Position numbers and translations under genes: made by a program. A stretch of DNA of 64,000 nucleotides from Nitrospira sp. GTDB lineage: Bacteria; Nitrospirota; Nitrospiria; Nitrospirales; Nitrospiraceae. Location: contig JAURZE010000033.1 in assembly GCA_030653545.1 (NCBI GenBank), positions 62,001 to 126,000 of the forward strand. Direction: 5' to 3'. This document shows positions 51,049 through 60,158 of this stretch, one piece after another (position 1 is the first letter of the stretch; each line of letters starts with the position of its first letter). A model generated the notes under the pieces. That model did no database searches. It was not told where the DNA came from and worked only from the letters and a program-made list of their open reading frames with translations.

Positions 51049-52884
51049 ATGCCACCTATTATGCTCCTGAGTTGTGAGTCCATCAGCAAGAGCTATGGCG
51101 TGAAGCCCCTCTTTTCCGACCTGTCCATCGGCCTGGCCGAGGGGGATCGCGTCGGACTCATCGGTCCGAACGGGTCCGGGAAGTCTACCCTGCTGAAGAT
51201 TCTCGCCGGCATCGAGGACCCTGACGACGGCACCCGCTCACTGCGCCGCCACGTCCGCCTGAGTTATGTCCCGCAGGAATCCACCTTTCCTCCCGACCTC
51301 ACCGTGGAAGAAGTCTTAGCGCAAACCCTGCGCGAGGAAGGACTGGACCCGCACCAAGAGAGCGGCCGCATCGCCCGCGCCTTGAGCCTGGGAGAATTCC
51401 CTGACTCCGACCAGCACGTGCGAACCCTCTCCGGCGGATGGAAGAAGCGCCTGGCGATTGCCCGGTCCCTCTTGATGGAGCCGGACGTGCTGATGATGGA
51501 CGAACCGACGAACCATTTGGACGTCGAGGGCATTCTCTGGCTCGAACGCCTGTTGAAATCCGAAACCCGCGCCTACCTGGTAATCAGCCACGACCGGCGC
51601 TTCCTCGAATCCGTGGCGGAACGGATGATCGAACTCAATCGAATTTATCCGCAGGGCGTCTTCGAAGCCACCGGACACTACAGCGATTTCCTGGAAGCGC
51701 GCGAGGCCAATCTCGCCGCCCAGGCGAATGAACATGCCACCCTCGCCAATAAAGTACGGCGCGAAGTCGAATGGCTTCGCCGAGGGCCGAAGGCGCGCAC
51801 GACCAAAGCCAAAGCCCGTATCGACGCAGCCGGAGCCCTGATTAGCGACCTAGCGGACCGCGACGGCCGCCGTGAACTGGCCCCGGCCGGAATCGACTTC
51901 ACCGCCTCCGGGCGCAAATCCAAACAATTGATCGTCGCCCAGCAGTTAGGCAAGAAGCTGGGATCCCGGCAGATCGTCAAGGATCTCGAACTCATCCTTG
52001 GGCCCGGTCAACGGCTCGGCTTGCTCGGCCCGAACGGCAGCGGGAAATCCACGCTGATGAAACTGCTGGCGGGCACGTTGAAGCCCGATACCGGCACGGT
52101 CACCCGCGCCGACAAGCTTCGGATCGTCACCTTCGAGCAGCATCGCGAGTCACTGGACCAGCACGTATCCCTCCGCCGATCCCTCGCGCCCGCCGGCGGC
52201 GATTCCGTCATCTATCAGGATCGTTCGATCCATCTCGTCTCCTGGGCCAAGCGGTTTCTCTTTCGGCCCGAACAGCTCGACCTGCCCGTGTCACGGCTCT
52301 CCGGCGGCGAACAGGCCCGGCTCTTGATCGCGCGGCTCATGTTGCAGCCGGCCGATGTGCTCATGCTGGACGAACCGACGAATGATCTGGATATCCCGAC
52401 GCTCGATGTGTTGGAAGAAAATCTTCTGGAGTTTCCTGGCGCGCTGATCCTCGTGACCCATGACCGGTGGTTGCTCGATCGCGTCTCCACCATGATGCTG
52501 GCGCTGGATGGAACAGGCAACGCCGAATGGTTCGCCGACTTTGCCCAATGGGAAGCGGCCCAGGAGCGAGGGACCTCCGGCTCTCCAGGCCCCGTGCCCA
52601 CTCGCGCCGCGAACAACAACGGCCCCAAGCCGAAACAGACCCGCAAAGGGCTCTCGCATGCGGAACAAAAAGAATGGGACAAGATCGAAGGCTTGATCGT
52701 CAAAGCGGAAGCCGCCGTGACCGCTTGCCAAGCCGCCACGGAAGATCCTGCTGTCACATCCGATGCCACGATGTTGCAAGCCCGGTACACCGCGTTGGCC
52801 GAAGCCCAGACCAATGTCGAGCGCCTCTATGCCCGCTGGACGGAACTGGAAGAGAAGCGCACGCAGGCAATGCAGCCGTCTTAG
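51049..52884 (+). CDS. uup: ABC-F family ATPase, Uup-like
   Basis: A 611-residue soluble protein with two ABC domains. Domain 1: GPNGSGKST (about residue 39), TLSGGWKKRLAIA, MDEPTNHLD. Domain 2: GPNGSGKST (about 330), LSGGEQARL, LDEPTNDLD (the NDLD variant is typical of Uup). A helical linker with WLRRGPKARTTKAKAR and a C-terminal coiled coil (about 540-611) also match Uup, which binds branched DNA and acts on ribosomes. ATG 51061 is an alternative start. It converges with the symporter gene and overlaps it by 4 bp. Confidence 0.93.
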   Translation: MPPIMLLSCESISKSYGVKPLFSDLSIGLAEGDRVGLIGPNGSGKSTLLKILAGIEDPDDGTRSLRRHVRLSYVPQESTFPPDLTVEEVLAQTLREEGLDPHQESGRIARALSLGEFPDSDQHVRTLSGGWKKRLAIARSLLMEPDVLMMDEPTNHLDVEGILWLERLLKSETRAYLVISHDRRFLESVAERMIELNRIYPQGVFEATGHYSDFLEAREANLAAQANEHATLANKVRREVEWLRRGPKARTTKAKARIDAAGALISDLADRDGRRELAPAGIDFTASGRKSKQLIVAQQLGKKLGSRQIVKDLELILGPGQRLGLLGPNGSGKSTLMKLLAGTLKPDTGTVTRADKLRIVTFEQHRESLDQHVSLRRSLAPAGGDSVIYQDRSIHLVSWAKRFLFRPEQLDLPVSRLSGGEQARLLIARLMLQPADVLMLDEPTNDLDIPTLDVLEENLLEFPGALILVTHDRWLLDRVSTMMLALDGTGNAEWFADFAQWEAAQERGTSGSPGPVPTRAANNNGPKPKQTRKGLSHAEQKEWDKIEGLIVKAEAAVTACQAATEDPAVTSDATMLQARYTALAEAQTNVERLYARWTELEEKRTQAMQPS

Positions 52885-54320
52885 GACGGTCCTGCCGCTT
52901 GTTGCTCTGTCGTAACCGGCAGCACTTGAGGCGCCAGCGATCCTACGGCCATTCCGATTGCGGCCGCCAGCAGCCCGACCAACTGCGGCGGCCACACGGC
53001 ATCGGCTGAACTGAACCCTTCGAACCCCAACCAGCTCACAAGCCCTCCCGCAATGGCGACGATCGCGCCCTGCGTTGTGGCCTTCGACCAATAGAGTCCG
53101 GCCAGCAACGGGATGAACGCGACCACGAGCGTGACCTTGTACGTGCTCACCACCAGTTTATAGATGCTGGCGTCCGACCAGAGCGCAATGGCCAACACCG
53201 CCGCGGCAAAGGCGATCAACACCGTCCGCATCATCCGCAACAACTCCGCATCGTTCAATCGAGCCATCATCGGCTTGAAGACGTTTTCACTGAGCGCCAC
53301 GGACGGCGCCAGCAGCGTCGCGCTGGAACAGCTCATCACCGCCGACAAGACGGCTCCAAAGAACACGATCTGCGCCGCGATCGGCGTATGTTCCAGAATC
53401 AGCGTCGGCAAAACCAGCTGTGAGTCGGTTTCCAGCAAGGCCAGAAAGCGCGCCGGATCGACAAGCGTGGCGGCATAGGCCAGAAACATCGGGATAAAGC
53501 AGAACGCGAAGTACAACGTCCCGCCCAGAAGAGACCCGCGCACCGCCGTTGCTTCATCCTTCGCCGACGTGATCCGCTGAAACACATCCTGCTGCGGGAT
53601 CGACCCGAACATCATCGTCACCCACGCACCAAGAAACGGAATCCAGGCATTGAGGCTGGCTGGTGGAAAGAAATCCAGCTTCCCGGCGGCGGCCGCATGC
53701 GCAACAACCGTCCCGACTCCTCCCGCCAGTCCGCTGACGATCGAACCGATATACAGCAGGCCGCCCATGATGACGGTGATTTGCACAAAGTCCAGAATGG
53801 CGACTGAGAACATGCCGCCGAAGGTCGTGTAGGTCAGGACGATCAAGGCCCCGGCGATCATGCCCAGAGACTGGCTGATCCCCCCTGCCGTGACCACGTT
53901 CAACACCAGGCCCAGCACCTTGAACTGCGCCGCCACCCAACCAAGATAAGACGCCACGACCGCCAGCGTGCATAAGACTTCGACCGTGCGGCTATAGCGA
54001 AGACGGTAGAAGTCTCCGACGGTCAGGAGATTCATCCGGTAAAATCGCGGCGCAAAAAACAATCCGGCGAGAATGAGACAGAGGCTGGATCCAAAGGGAT
54101 CGGCCACAACACCCCGAAGGCCTTCCTTCACAAAGGTCGCGGAAATGCCGAGCACGGCCTCGGCGCCGAACCAGGTGGCGAAGACCGTCGCGGTCACCAC
54201 CGGCAGCGGCAGGCTCCGACCGGCTACCGCAAAATCCTTCGTATTCTGCACACGCGTGGCCGCGTAGAGACCGATCCCGACGGAACACAGCAGATAGAGC
54301 GCGACAAATCCGACCAACAT
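52881..54320 (-). CDS. Sodium:solute symporter family transporter
   Basis: A 479-residue membrane protein with about 13 helices of the SSS (PF00474) family. Family features are NTKDFAVAGRSLPLP near the start, ATWFGAEAVLGISATFV, TYTTFGGMFSVAILDFVQ and ISSAKDE-like loops (ITSAKDEATAVRGSL). It imports an organic solute with Na+ (proline, acetate, pantothenate or urea are family substrates); the substrate is unknown. No substrate-enzyme genes are adjacent. Confidence 0.92.
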   Translation of the reverse strand: MLVGFVALYLLCSVGIGLYAATRVQNTKDFAVAGRSLPLPVVTATVFATWFGAEAVLGISATFVKEGLRGVVADPFGSSLCLILAGLFFAPRFYRMNLLTVGDFYRLRYSRTVEVLCTLAVVASYLGWVAAQFKVLGLVLNVVTAGGISQSLGMIAGALIVLTYTTFGGMFSVAILDFVQITVIMGGLLYIGSIVSGLAGGVGTVVAHAAAAGKLDFFPPASLNAWIPFLGAWVTMMFGSIPQQDVFQRITSAKDEATAVRGSLLGGTLYFAFCFIPMFLAYAATLVDPARFLALLETDSQLVLPTLILEHTPIAAQIVFFGAVLSAVMSCSSATLLAPSVALSENVFKPMMARLNDAELLRMMRTVLIAFAAAVLAIALWSDASIYKLVVSTYKVTLVVAFIPLLAGLYWSKATTQGAIVAIAGGLVSWLGFEGFSSADAVWPPQLVGLLAAAIGMAVGSLAPQVLPVTTEQQAAGPS

Positions 54321-54411
54321 GCGCGCAGGATAAAATCATCGCCGGCGGCAATCAATCGTTATTTGCGGCGTGGTCGGGAGAATCTCTCCGAGGAAGATGT
54401 GAAACTCTTCG

Positions 54412-54786
54412 CTACAAGGGCAAGCCCGAGGTCAACCGGCACCCCACTAAAAATAGATCGCCTTGAGGCCCGATTTGCATCGGTCGCGTCCACCGCACGT
54501 CATATACCATTGTGGAGCGCCACCAGCCCAGTTTTGCACTATGGACCTCAATCCGCTGATTTGGCCGCAGAGCTTGTCCCATCAGCAGCAACATCCCGTG
54601 CGCGCTGCGGTTCAGCGTAAACACCTGGCCCTGTTGAACTCCTGCCGCACCAGATTCACCTGGTGCGACGATTTCATATGAGCAGGAGTGACAATCCTCA
54701 ATCCTGGGTTCCTCCCGACGATTGATCACCGGTGCCAGGCCTCCCTGCTCATTGACCAGTTTTCTTGAAGGGGCACGATTTTGCAT
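54412..54786 (-). CDS. Possible PilZ-like domain protein
   Basis: A 124-residue protein. RREEPRIEDCHSCSYEIVA gives an arginine-containing lead, and LNRSAHGMLLLMG recalls the PilZ D/NxSxxG motif (NRSAHG). DVRWTRPMQIGPQGDLFLVG ends the barrel. Binding to c-di-GMP is plausible because N-R-S-A-H-G keeps serine and glycine. ATG 54786 is preferred over 54921. The gene stands alone. Confidence 0.65.
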   Translation of the reverse strand: MQNRAPSRKLVNEQGGLAPVINRREEPRIEDCHSCSYEIVAPGESGAAGVQQGQVFTLNRSAHGMLLLMGQALRPNQRIEVHSAKLGWWRSTMVYDVRWTRPMQIGPQGDLFLVGCRLTSGLPL

Positions 54787-55182
54787 AATCCGATCTTCTC
54801 TCCTTATGCCTGATGGGACACATTCATAGTGAGGAGAGCAAGGGCCGTACCGACGAGGCGTTATCCAAACATTCTGCAGCACTTCCTTGATTTTCTTGTT
54901 CCTCGAAAAGATCCTCCTCATTGATCCCTACCAAACTCGAAGGGAAAGAAGGACAGTAGACGCTGGGGATAACTACGTATCCCATTCAGACTGTAGAGAT
55001 AATGCCGCTGTAGCCATTCCCCTACAGTCGTACGATCGCCTCAACTGAGAACGGCCATAAACTCTCCGTCTCCTGTCGGACGTGACGGAAGACTTCCCCC
55101 GCTCACTCAGCCTATGAGACAATCCCGCCACATTCATTCACTCCGACCTTCCATTCGCACCACAAGGAGCGCACGCATCATC
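54787..55182. other. Intergenic region before the HEAT-repeat gene
   Basis: This 396-bp stretch has no supported gene. An 8-bp inverted repeat, GACTGTAG (54989-54996) and CTACAGTC (55022-55029), lies in the middle and could be a protein-binding site. Promoters for the divergent genes at 54786 and 55183 must be here; AGGAG stands at 55163-55168. Confidence 0.4.
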
Positions 55183-56295
55183 ATGAGCCTTCATCTCTTC
55201 GCCGTCAGACGCCTTCGAATAGCGCTTACTCTCCTCTTCTTTGGATCGATCATTGCCGTAAGCGTTCCGGACATAACTCAGGCACGCAAGGAGTTGCTGA
55301 CGGCCGAAGAAAAGGACCTCCTGCATCGGGCCGAACAGATCCATCTGGAGACCTTAGCCCTGAGCAGCCATGGTCCCCTTGATGCCGGCGGCATCACGAA
55401 GGCGGTTGCAACGCGGTTCGAACGATTGGGGTACCGCATCGTCACCGATGGCAGTCAGCCTCATGAAGTGACCGTCAAGGTCAAGTGCGAGGAACTCAAA
55501 ACCTGGGAAGGGACAGGCCGCTCCGGTGGCGACGCCGACATGGTCGACGCCGCCGTACGACTCTGGAAAGGACCCGCTTGCCAGCTCACCTATCGCTTCG
55601 GCACCCGCTCAGGCGACTGGCGGCACGAAGTCCGGACACCGTTCAGCAACCCCCAAGAGGCGGCGAAGAACGCTGAGCAAGCCGATGCCGGCGTCTATGC
55701 CATCATGAAGCTGATTGAGCAATTACAGATGGATCATTTCCCCTTCTTGCTCGCTGCCGAATGGGGACAGTCTTCGCGATTAGTGCAAGCTCTCGACGCA
55801 CCCGGCACGACGCTGCCACAGAAACAGATAGTGATCGGGTTGTTAGGCGACATGCTGGCGGTCGATGCCATTCCCCGACTGACCGCAGCACTGAAAGACT
55901 CCGATCAGACTGTGGTTCAAGCGGCCGCAACCGCGCTGGGAACCATCGGCCATGAAGATGGTATTCCTGCGCTGCTTGGACTCTTCAACACGGGCACGCC
56001 CGACCAACATCGCGCCGCTGCCACTGGCCTGGGCCGCCTCGCACCGTTACATCCCGGCAGCGCCATTGTTCCCACCTTCATCGCCGCGCTGCCCGGAGAG
56101 CCCATCACAAATCAAATCATCCTGGTCAGAGCCTTGGGCAAGACAACCGACCGGCAGGTCCTCGGACCGCTGAAGACATTGCATCGGTCGATATTGAAGC
56201 AGGCGCGCTCCGACAGCAGTCCGGAGACAAAGGAGCTGCTGGCCACCCTCGGGATTGCCCTCGACGGCTTCGACGGCGTGCATACGGAAGAGTAG
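55183..56295 (+). CDS. Exported protein with HEAT-like repeats
   Basis: A 370-residue protein. The signal peptide is LRIALTLLFFGSIIAVSVPD and ends at ITQA. The middle (about 30-180) is an unrecognised domain with EVTVKVKCEEL and QLTYRFGTRSGDWRHE. The C-terminal half has HEAT/PBS-lyase-like helical repeats: AIPRLTAALKDSDQTVVQAA, ALGTIGHEDGIPALLGLF and TGLGRLAPLHPGSAIVPTFI. It is probably periplasmic and binds a protein partner. ATG 55183 is chosen for the signal peptide; 55114 is an alternative. Confidence 0.75.
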   Translation: MSLHLFAVRRLRIALTLLFFGSIIAVSVPDITQARKELLTAEEKDLLHRAEQIHLETLALSSHGPLDAGGITKAVATRFERLGYRIVTDGSQPHEVTVKVKCEELKTWEGTGRSGGDADMVDAAVRLWKGPACQLTYRFGTRSGDWRHEVRTPFSNPQEAAKNAEQADAGVYAIMKLIEQLQMDHFPFLLAAEWGQSSRLVQALDAPGTTLPQKQIVIGLLGDMLAVDAIPRLTAALKDSDQTVVQAAATALGTIGHEDGIPALLGLFNTGTPDQHRAAATGLGRLAPLHPGSAIVPTFIAALPGEPITNQIILVRALGKTTDRQVLGPLKTLHRSILKQARSDSSPETKELLATLGIALDGFDGVHTEE

Positions 56296-56303
56296 CGCTG
56301 AGG

Positions 56304-56717
56304 TTAGCGTTCGTCCTGCTCGATCGCTTCGAAGAGGCTGTTGACGGGAGAGAGAACCGACTTCGGATAGAAGAACCACTTCACAACATGTCGAATGAGA
56401 TAGCCGGGATGCCCCTTGGCCCCCAACAGTGTCGCGCGGCGATTCCACTCGGCAATGCGCTCCGGGCGTGCCTCAGGAAGCGAGAGAAACCATTTCGACA
56501 ACGCCTCGTTATCCCCTGACCGGCGAACCGCCACGAGAAACTGGGGGGCCGTCAGGCCGAAGTGACGGAGAAACGCGCCATCAATGCCAGGCCGGCTGCC
56601 GAAGGCGACTCGAGAGGTCAATGGAAGCTGCTGACCGAGAAACCGCCTGGCTTTCTCGGCGAACCGCGGCAACCAGACACAGCCGGCCAGTTGGTCTTGA
56701 GGACGAGGGAGTGGCAT
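56304..56717 (-). CDS. DUF5069-like protein
   Basis: A 137-residue soluble protein. LAGCVWLPRFAEKARRFL and FLRHFGLTAPQFLVAVR fit the DUF5069 family, whose role is unknown. Its ATG lies 1 bp past the stop of the 3-methyladenine glycosylase gene (56719), so the two are in one operon. Assignment is moderate. Confidence 0.65.
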   Translation of the reverse strand: MPLPRPQDQLAGCVWLPRFAEKARRFLGQQLPLTSRVAFGSRPGIDGAFLRHFGLTAPQFLVAVRRSGDNEALSKWFLSLPEARPERIAEWNRRATLLGAKGHPGYLIRHVVKWFFYPKSVLSPVNSLFEAIEQDER

Positions 56718-56718
56718 C

Positions 56719-57306
56719 TTATGTAGACCTAGGAACTGTTGGCTTTTTTGATATTGCGAAACAGGCAACCAGATGATCGTTCACCATCCCGATCGCCTGC
56801 ATATAGGCGTAGATGATCGTGCTCCCGACAAACCGGAAGCCGCGCTTCTTCAGGTCTTTCGACAAGGTATCGCTCACCGCATTCGTGGCGGGCACATCCT
56901 TCATCCGTTTCCACCGATTGACGATCGGCTCACCCCCAACGAATGACCAGACATAGGCATCGAACGAACCGAATTCTTTCTGCACCGCGAGAAAGGCCTG
57001 CGCGTTCGTCACCGCCGACTCGATCTTGAGGCGATTGCGGATAATGTCGGGATTTTTCATCAGCGACGCTTTCATACGCAACGTGAAACAGGCCACTTTC
57101 TTCGGATCGAATCCCGCAAACGCCTTACGATACCCGGCACGCTTTTTCAGGACCGTGTCCCACGTCAGCCCCGCTTGCGCCCCTTCCAACAGCAGCATCT
57201 CAAAATGCTTCCTATCGCGATGAACCGGCCTACCCCACTCCTGATCGTGATAACGAACCATGTGCGGCTTCTCGCCGGCCCAGCTGCAACGGATCTTGTT
57301 GTTCAT
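56719..57306 (-). CDS. tag: DNA-3-methyladenine glycosylase I
   Basis: A 195-residue base-excision repair enzyme that removes 3-methyladenine. RCSWAGEKPHMVRYHDQEWG is the zinc-binding N-terminus (C plus H). ILLEGAQAGLTWDTVLKKR-type core (LLLEGAQAGLTW) with the catalytic glutamate follows. FVGSTIIYAYMQAIGMVNDH gives the C-terminal H ligand. Normal length. It lies in a minus-strand run with DUF5069. Confidence 0.95.
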   Translation of the reverse strand: MNNKIRCSWAGEKPHMVRYHDQEWGRPVHRDRKHFEMLLLEGAQAGLTWDTVLKKRAGYRKAFAGFDPKKVACFTLRMKASLMKNPDIIRNRLKIESAVTNAQAFLAVQKEFGSFDAYVWSFVGGEPIVNRWKRMKDVPATNAVSDTLSKDLKKRGFRFVGSTIIYAYMQAIGMVNDHLVACFAISKKPTVPRST

Positions 57307-57334
57307 CTCGACGCTCCCTCTCCTCAGAGTCCGG

Positions 57335-57766
57335 TCACTTGCTTCGTCCGGTATTCGCGCCTGCGACCTTGATCGACCACTTCGGTTTCATTCGTCCGAA
57401 ATCCGTGCGGGCATGGCGGCGCAACGTCTGTTTGGAATCAAATACCACCGGGCCTTGAGGACTCCGCCAGAATACCACCCAATGCCAATAGGCCGTTCCC
57501 CGTTCGCGATGCCACTTGATCGCGAGCAGCGCAACAGCCGGCAACGATGTCCAGGAAACAAACGGCACCTCTCTGCTTGCCGCGCGAATGCGAAAGTGCT
57601 TCATGAGATGGCGCACCGGCTGCGTCTCGGACCAGAGCCGTGGATCGTCAGCAACGATTCCCAACCGGTTTGCCGCTTGCTTGGCTTGCGCGTAGCTCAC
57701 TCCCGCCAAGGTCGCCACGCTGGCGATACCGCAACCGGTCCGTTCACGTTGCACCACCGGCTTCAC
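57335..57766 (-). CDS. C39-like (papain-fold) peptidase domain protein
   Basis: A 143-residue cytoplasmic protein. ERTGCGIASVATLAGV holds the likely nucleophile cysteine, and TAYWHWVVFWRSPQGPVVFD holds the histidine followed by a downstream aspartate, the C39-like order. GTG 57766 is chosen because it overlaps the stop of the GNAT gene (GTGA) and the catalytic fold begins at once; the longer frame is antisense-like. No transporter domain is present, so it is not a bacteriocin exporter. A cysteine protease or amidase role is inferred. Confidence 0.7.
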   Translation of the reverse strand: MKPVVQRERTGCGIASVATLAGVSYAQAKQAANRLGIVADDPRLWSETQPVRHLMKHFRIRAASREVPFVSWTSLPAVALLAIKWHRERGTAYWHWVVFWRSPQGPVVFDSKQTLRRHARTDFGRMKPKWSIKVAGANTGRSK

Positions 57767-58236
57767 TGCAACTCCAGTTTCAGTTTCCGTCCGCCGGAGA
57801 TGCTGAACCCCTCGCGCTGATAGAACGCCAGCGTCCGGTCGAACTCCGGCAAGGGTGGAGTCGTGACTTCCAGCCGCCGCCATCCGCGTGCCTGCCCGAG
57901 CAGCCTGGCCTGTTGCAGCAATGCGGCCCCTACTCCCTGTGAACGACACGTCGGCCGGACATAGAATTCGGGAATCGTCCCGTACGCACCCTCCGTGTAG
58001 AGCGCGTAACTCTGATACAGGGCGAGAAATCCGATCGGCACGTCGCCGTCACGGGCCAGCAGTACCGCATAACAGCCGTCTCGCAACCAGACCCTTGCTC
58101 GCGCTTCCGTGTCGGCCTGATGAAAGTTGAACACCTTATCGCTGACCGCCGCCATAATCTCGTGGAGCAGCTCCCCTACCAGCGTGGCGACGATAGCTGC
58201 ATCTTCCGGCTGAGCCTGCGTAATCTGAATCGGCAT
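57763..58236 (-). CDS. GNAT-family N-acetyltransferase
   Basis: A 157-residue acetyltransferase. GTIPEFYVRPTCRSQGVGAA gives the acetyl-CoA loop (R/Q-x-x-G-x-G/A); GWRRLEVTTPP and LAFYQREGFSISGGR end the fold. Substrate unknown. It is coupled by a GTGA overlap to the C39-like protein downstream and lies 3 bp after the RBBP9-like gene, in a compact operon. Confidence 0.9.
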   Translation of the reverse strand: MPIQITQAQPEDAAIVATLVGELLHEIMAAVSDKVFNFHQADTEARARVWLRDGCYAVLLARDGDVPIGFLALYQSYALYTEGAYGTIPEFYVRPTCRSQGVGAALLQQARLLGQARGWRRLEVTTPPLPEFDRTLAFYQREGFSISGGRKLKLELQ

Positions 58237-58239
58237 CCG

Positions 58240-58770
58240 CTACCCCACGAACTCCTGAAAGAGGGCATACCCTTCAGGCCAATCGCCGATCCCGCTGTCG
58301 GCATTAATGTGTCCGACCTCGCCGACATCGACAAACCGGCTGCCCCAGGCAGTCGCACAAGCACGGGCATGGCCGATGGACCCGAACGAATCATTCGTAC
58401 TCGCCACGACCAGCGCGGGAAAGGGCAGACGGTGCATCGGCACCGGCATAAACCCTTTGGCTGTAGCAGGGAAACTGGGGCAGGCCGGTTCGGGAATCGC
58501 AACGAGGAGCGCGCCCTTGACCGGCGCCCGTGACGGCCCGGCCCAATGAGCCACAAGCAAACAGGCCAGACTATGGGCGACCAAGATGGGAGGAGCCGCG
58601 CAGCGCTGCACCGCCATATCGAGCGTACGCACCCACTCCCGGCAATCCGGCGCATCCCATTGGCCCAGATCGACCCGCCGCCATGCCGGATGGCGCTCTT
58701 CCCACAAGGTCTGCCAATGCCCAGGGCCGGAATTGCCGAACCCCGGCAAGACTAACACAGGAATCTCCAT
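58240..58770 (-). CDS. RBBP9/YdeN-type serine hydrolase
   Basis: A 176-residue small alpha/beta hydrolase. VLVLPGFGNSGPGHWQTLWE is the family N-terminus, the nucleophile is in VAHSLACLL (HSLA), and the acid/histidine part is in DVGEVGHINADSG with ASTNDSF before it. These correspond to Ser-Asp-His of the RBBP9 group. Start ATG 58770 is preferred over 58860. Substrate unknown. It lies in the same minus-strand run as the methyltransferase. Confidence 0.88.
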   Translation of the reverse strand: MEIPVLVLPGFGNSGPGHWQTLWEERHPAWRRVDLGQWDAPDCREWVRTLDMAVQRCAAPPILVAHSLACLLVAHWAGPSRAPVKGALLVAIPEPACPSFPATAKGFMPVPMHRLPFPALVVASTNDSFGSIGHARACATAWGSRFVDVGEVGHINADSGIGDWPEGYALFQEFVG

Positions 58771-58780
58771 CACCCCACAC

Positions 58781-59581
58781 TCACTCGGCCTGCTTCTGGC
58801 CGGTGACGGCAACCGTTGCATAGTAGACGGCCCGGCTCTGCGGATCTTCGGCACATTCACCGTAGTGCTGAAGATCCGCCTCGCTCACGACGCCCGTCGC
58901 CAGATACTTCTCCCGCAACTGTTGGGCGGACATTGCCATCATCTTCGCCAAACCCGAGCCGCCGGCAGACACCGGCGCATCGTTCTCCATAGCCAGCTGG
59001 GAAAGTCCCCGTGCTTGCAAGAGAGGCAACAGCGTGAGTCCCAGCGCGTAATCCATCCCGCGGCTTTCGTACATGCGATGAATCGACTGATTGATGTGCC
59101 GCATCGCCGCGAGTTGCGCAGCCGTTCCGACAATGCCCCGCGAGGCAGAGAAATCCGGCTCTTCCAGCACAATCCATCCGCCCGGCTTCAGCGCGGCCAG
59201 CATCCGGGACAGGGCGATCTCATAGTCCGGCAGATGAATGAGCACATAGCGCGCATGCACGAGATCGAATGATCCCTGGGGCAACGAGGCGGTACGAATA
59301 TCCCCTTGCTGAACCTCAATATGCGCCGGACGTTGCGCCGTCAAAAATTTGGTCGAGAGATCGAGCGCGACGACATGCCCCGAAGGCCCGACTCTCTCAC
59401 CCATCCACTGCATCAATGAGCCGGCGCCCGGTCCCACTTCCAGGCAACGCCACCCGGTCGCAAGACCGGTCGCATACAGGCGGCGGCAACTGGCCGGATC
59501 GAACTCCCGTTCAATCGCCTGCAACCGCGTGAGTTCCAGTTGATCTTCGGCCGACGTAAAGACGTAGTCAGGTTGGCTCAT
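58781..59581 (-). CDS. SAM-dependent methyltransferase
   Basis: A 266-residue class I methyltransferase. Motif I is CLEVGPGAGSLMQWM (about residue 46), motif II is VVALDLSTKFL, post-I GDIRTASLPQGSFDLVHARY, and ALKPGGWIVLEEPDFS gives motif III. No membrane helices. Substrate unknown. It begins the compact run 57335-59581 and is 23 bp after the exported hypothetical gene. Confidence 0.9.
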   Translation of the reverse strand: MSQPDYVFTSAEDQLELTRLQAIEREFDPASCRRLYATGLATGWRCLEVGPGAGSLMQWMGERVGPSGHVVALDLSTKFLTAQRPAHIEVQQGDIRTASLPQGSFDLVHARYVLIHLPDYEIALSRMLAALKPGGWIVLEEPDFSASRGIVGTAAQLAAMRHINQSIHRMYESRGMDYALGLTLLPLLQARGLSQLAMENDAPVSAGGSGLAKMMAMSAQQLREKYLATGVVSEADLQHYGECAEDPQSRAVYYATVAVTGQKQAE

Positions 59582-59603
59582 ATCCGGGTACCCCTACGAT
59601 GTA

Positions 59604-59972
59604 CTACTCCAGCTTCTTGAAGCAGTCCGCCCCCGCCACCGCCCGCAAGCGGCGACAGGTCATCACCCGGGTCGAACCCGGCACGTCGTTCTTGATGACC
59701 ACGACGTAGGACTCACCCCCGGTGCATTCCACATCCCAGAAGACATTTCCCTTGGCGTCCTCACCTTGGAAGAACGTGCGCGCGACAGTGCGACAGCTAT
59801 GGCCGCCGCTTTCGACGAACACCGCCAGGGCTTCGCTCCGCTCTACCTCAGACATCGCCGCAAGCCGATCCTGCGCCGGATTGGCCCAGAGAGGCAGGGG
59901 CCCCGCCTCCCACGCCAGCGCGAGCAACGCCGCAAACACACGGCCACCCCGCCGCCTAAACGTCAGCCCCAT
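59604..59972 (-). CDS. Small exported protein, unknown
   Basis: A 122-residue protein with signal peptide (RVFAALLALAWEAGPLPLWA). The mature part has four cysteines (GHSCRTVARTF, VECTGG, MTCRRL, ADCFKK), probably two disulfides. GNVFWDVECTGGESYVVVIK is a likely beta sheet. It begins 2 bp after the 52-residue gene at 59975. No family recognised. Confidence 0.75.
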   Translation of the reverse strand: MGLTFRRRGGRVFAALLALAWEAGPLPLWANPAQDRLAAMSEVERSEALAVFVESGGHSCRTVARTFFQGEDAKGNVFWDVECTGGESYVVVIKNDVPGSTRVMTCRRLRAVAGADCFKKLE

Positions 59973-59974
59973 GG

Positions 59975-60133
59975 CTAGTTTCCCCTCCAGAAGGACTTCC
60001 CACAGACCACACAGATTTCAGCGCTCGTATCGGAGCCGAGATAGAATTCTTTCTCCCGGACATCGTGCGGGCAGGGCGGATGCTCTTTCCTCGCCCAGGC
60101 CTCTCGCAACGCTTCGGCATCGTCCGCTTCCAT
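59975..60133 (-). CDS. 52-residue zinc-binding-type protein
   Basis: Translation from the ATG at 60133 gives an acidic start MEADDAEALREAWARKEHPP, then CPHDVREKEF, then SAEICVVCGKSFWRGN. CPH and CVVC could bind one zinc. It stops 2 bp before the start of the exported gene at 59972, so it sits in the same operon. It is short enough to be missed by gene callers. GTG 60145 is an alternative start. Confidence 0.65.
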   Translation of the reverse strand: MEADDAEALREAWARKEHPPCPHDVREKEFYLGSDTSAEICVVCGKSFWRGN

Positions 60134-60158
60134 CAATCGCCTCACGCCTTACACACTA

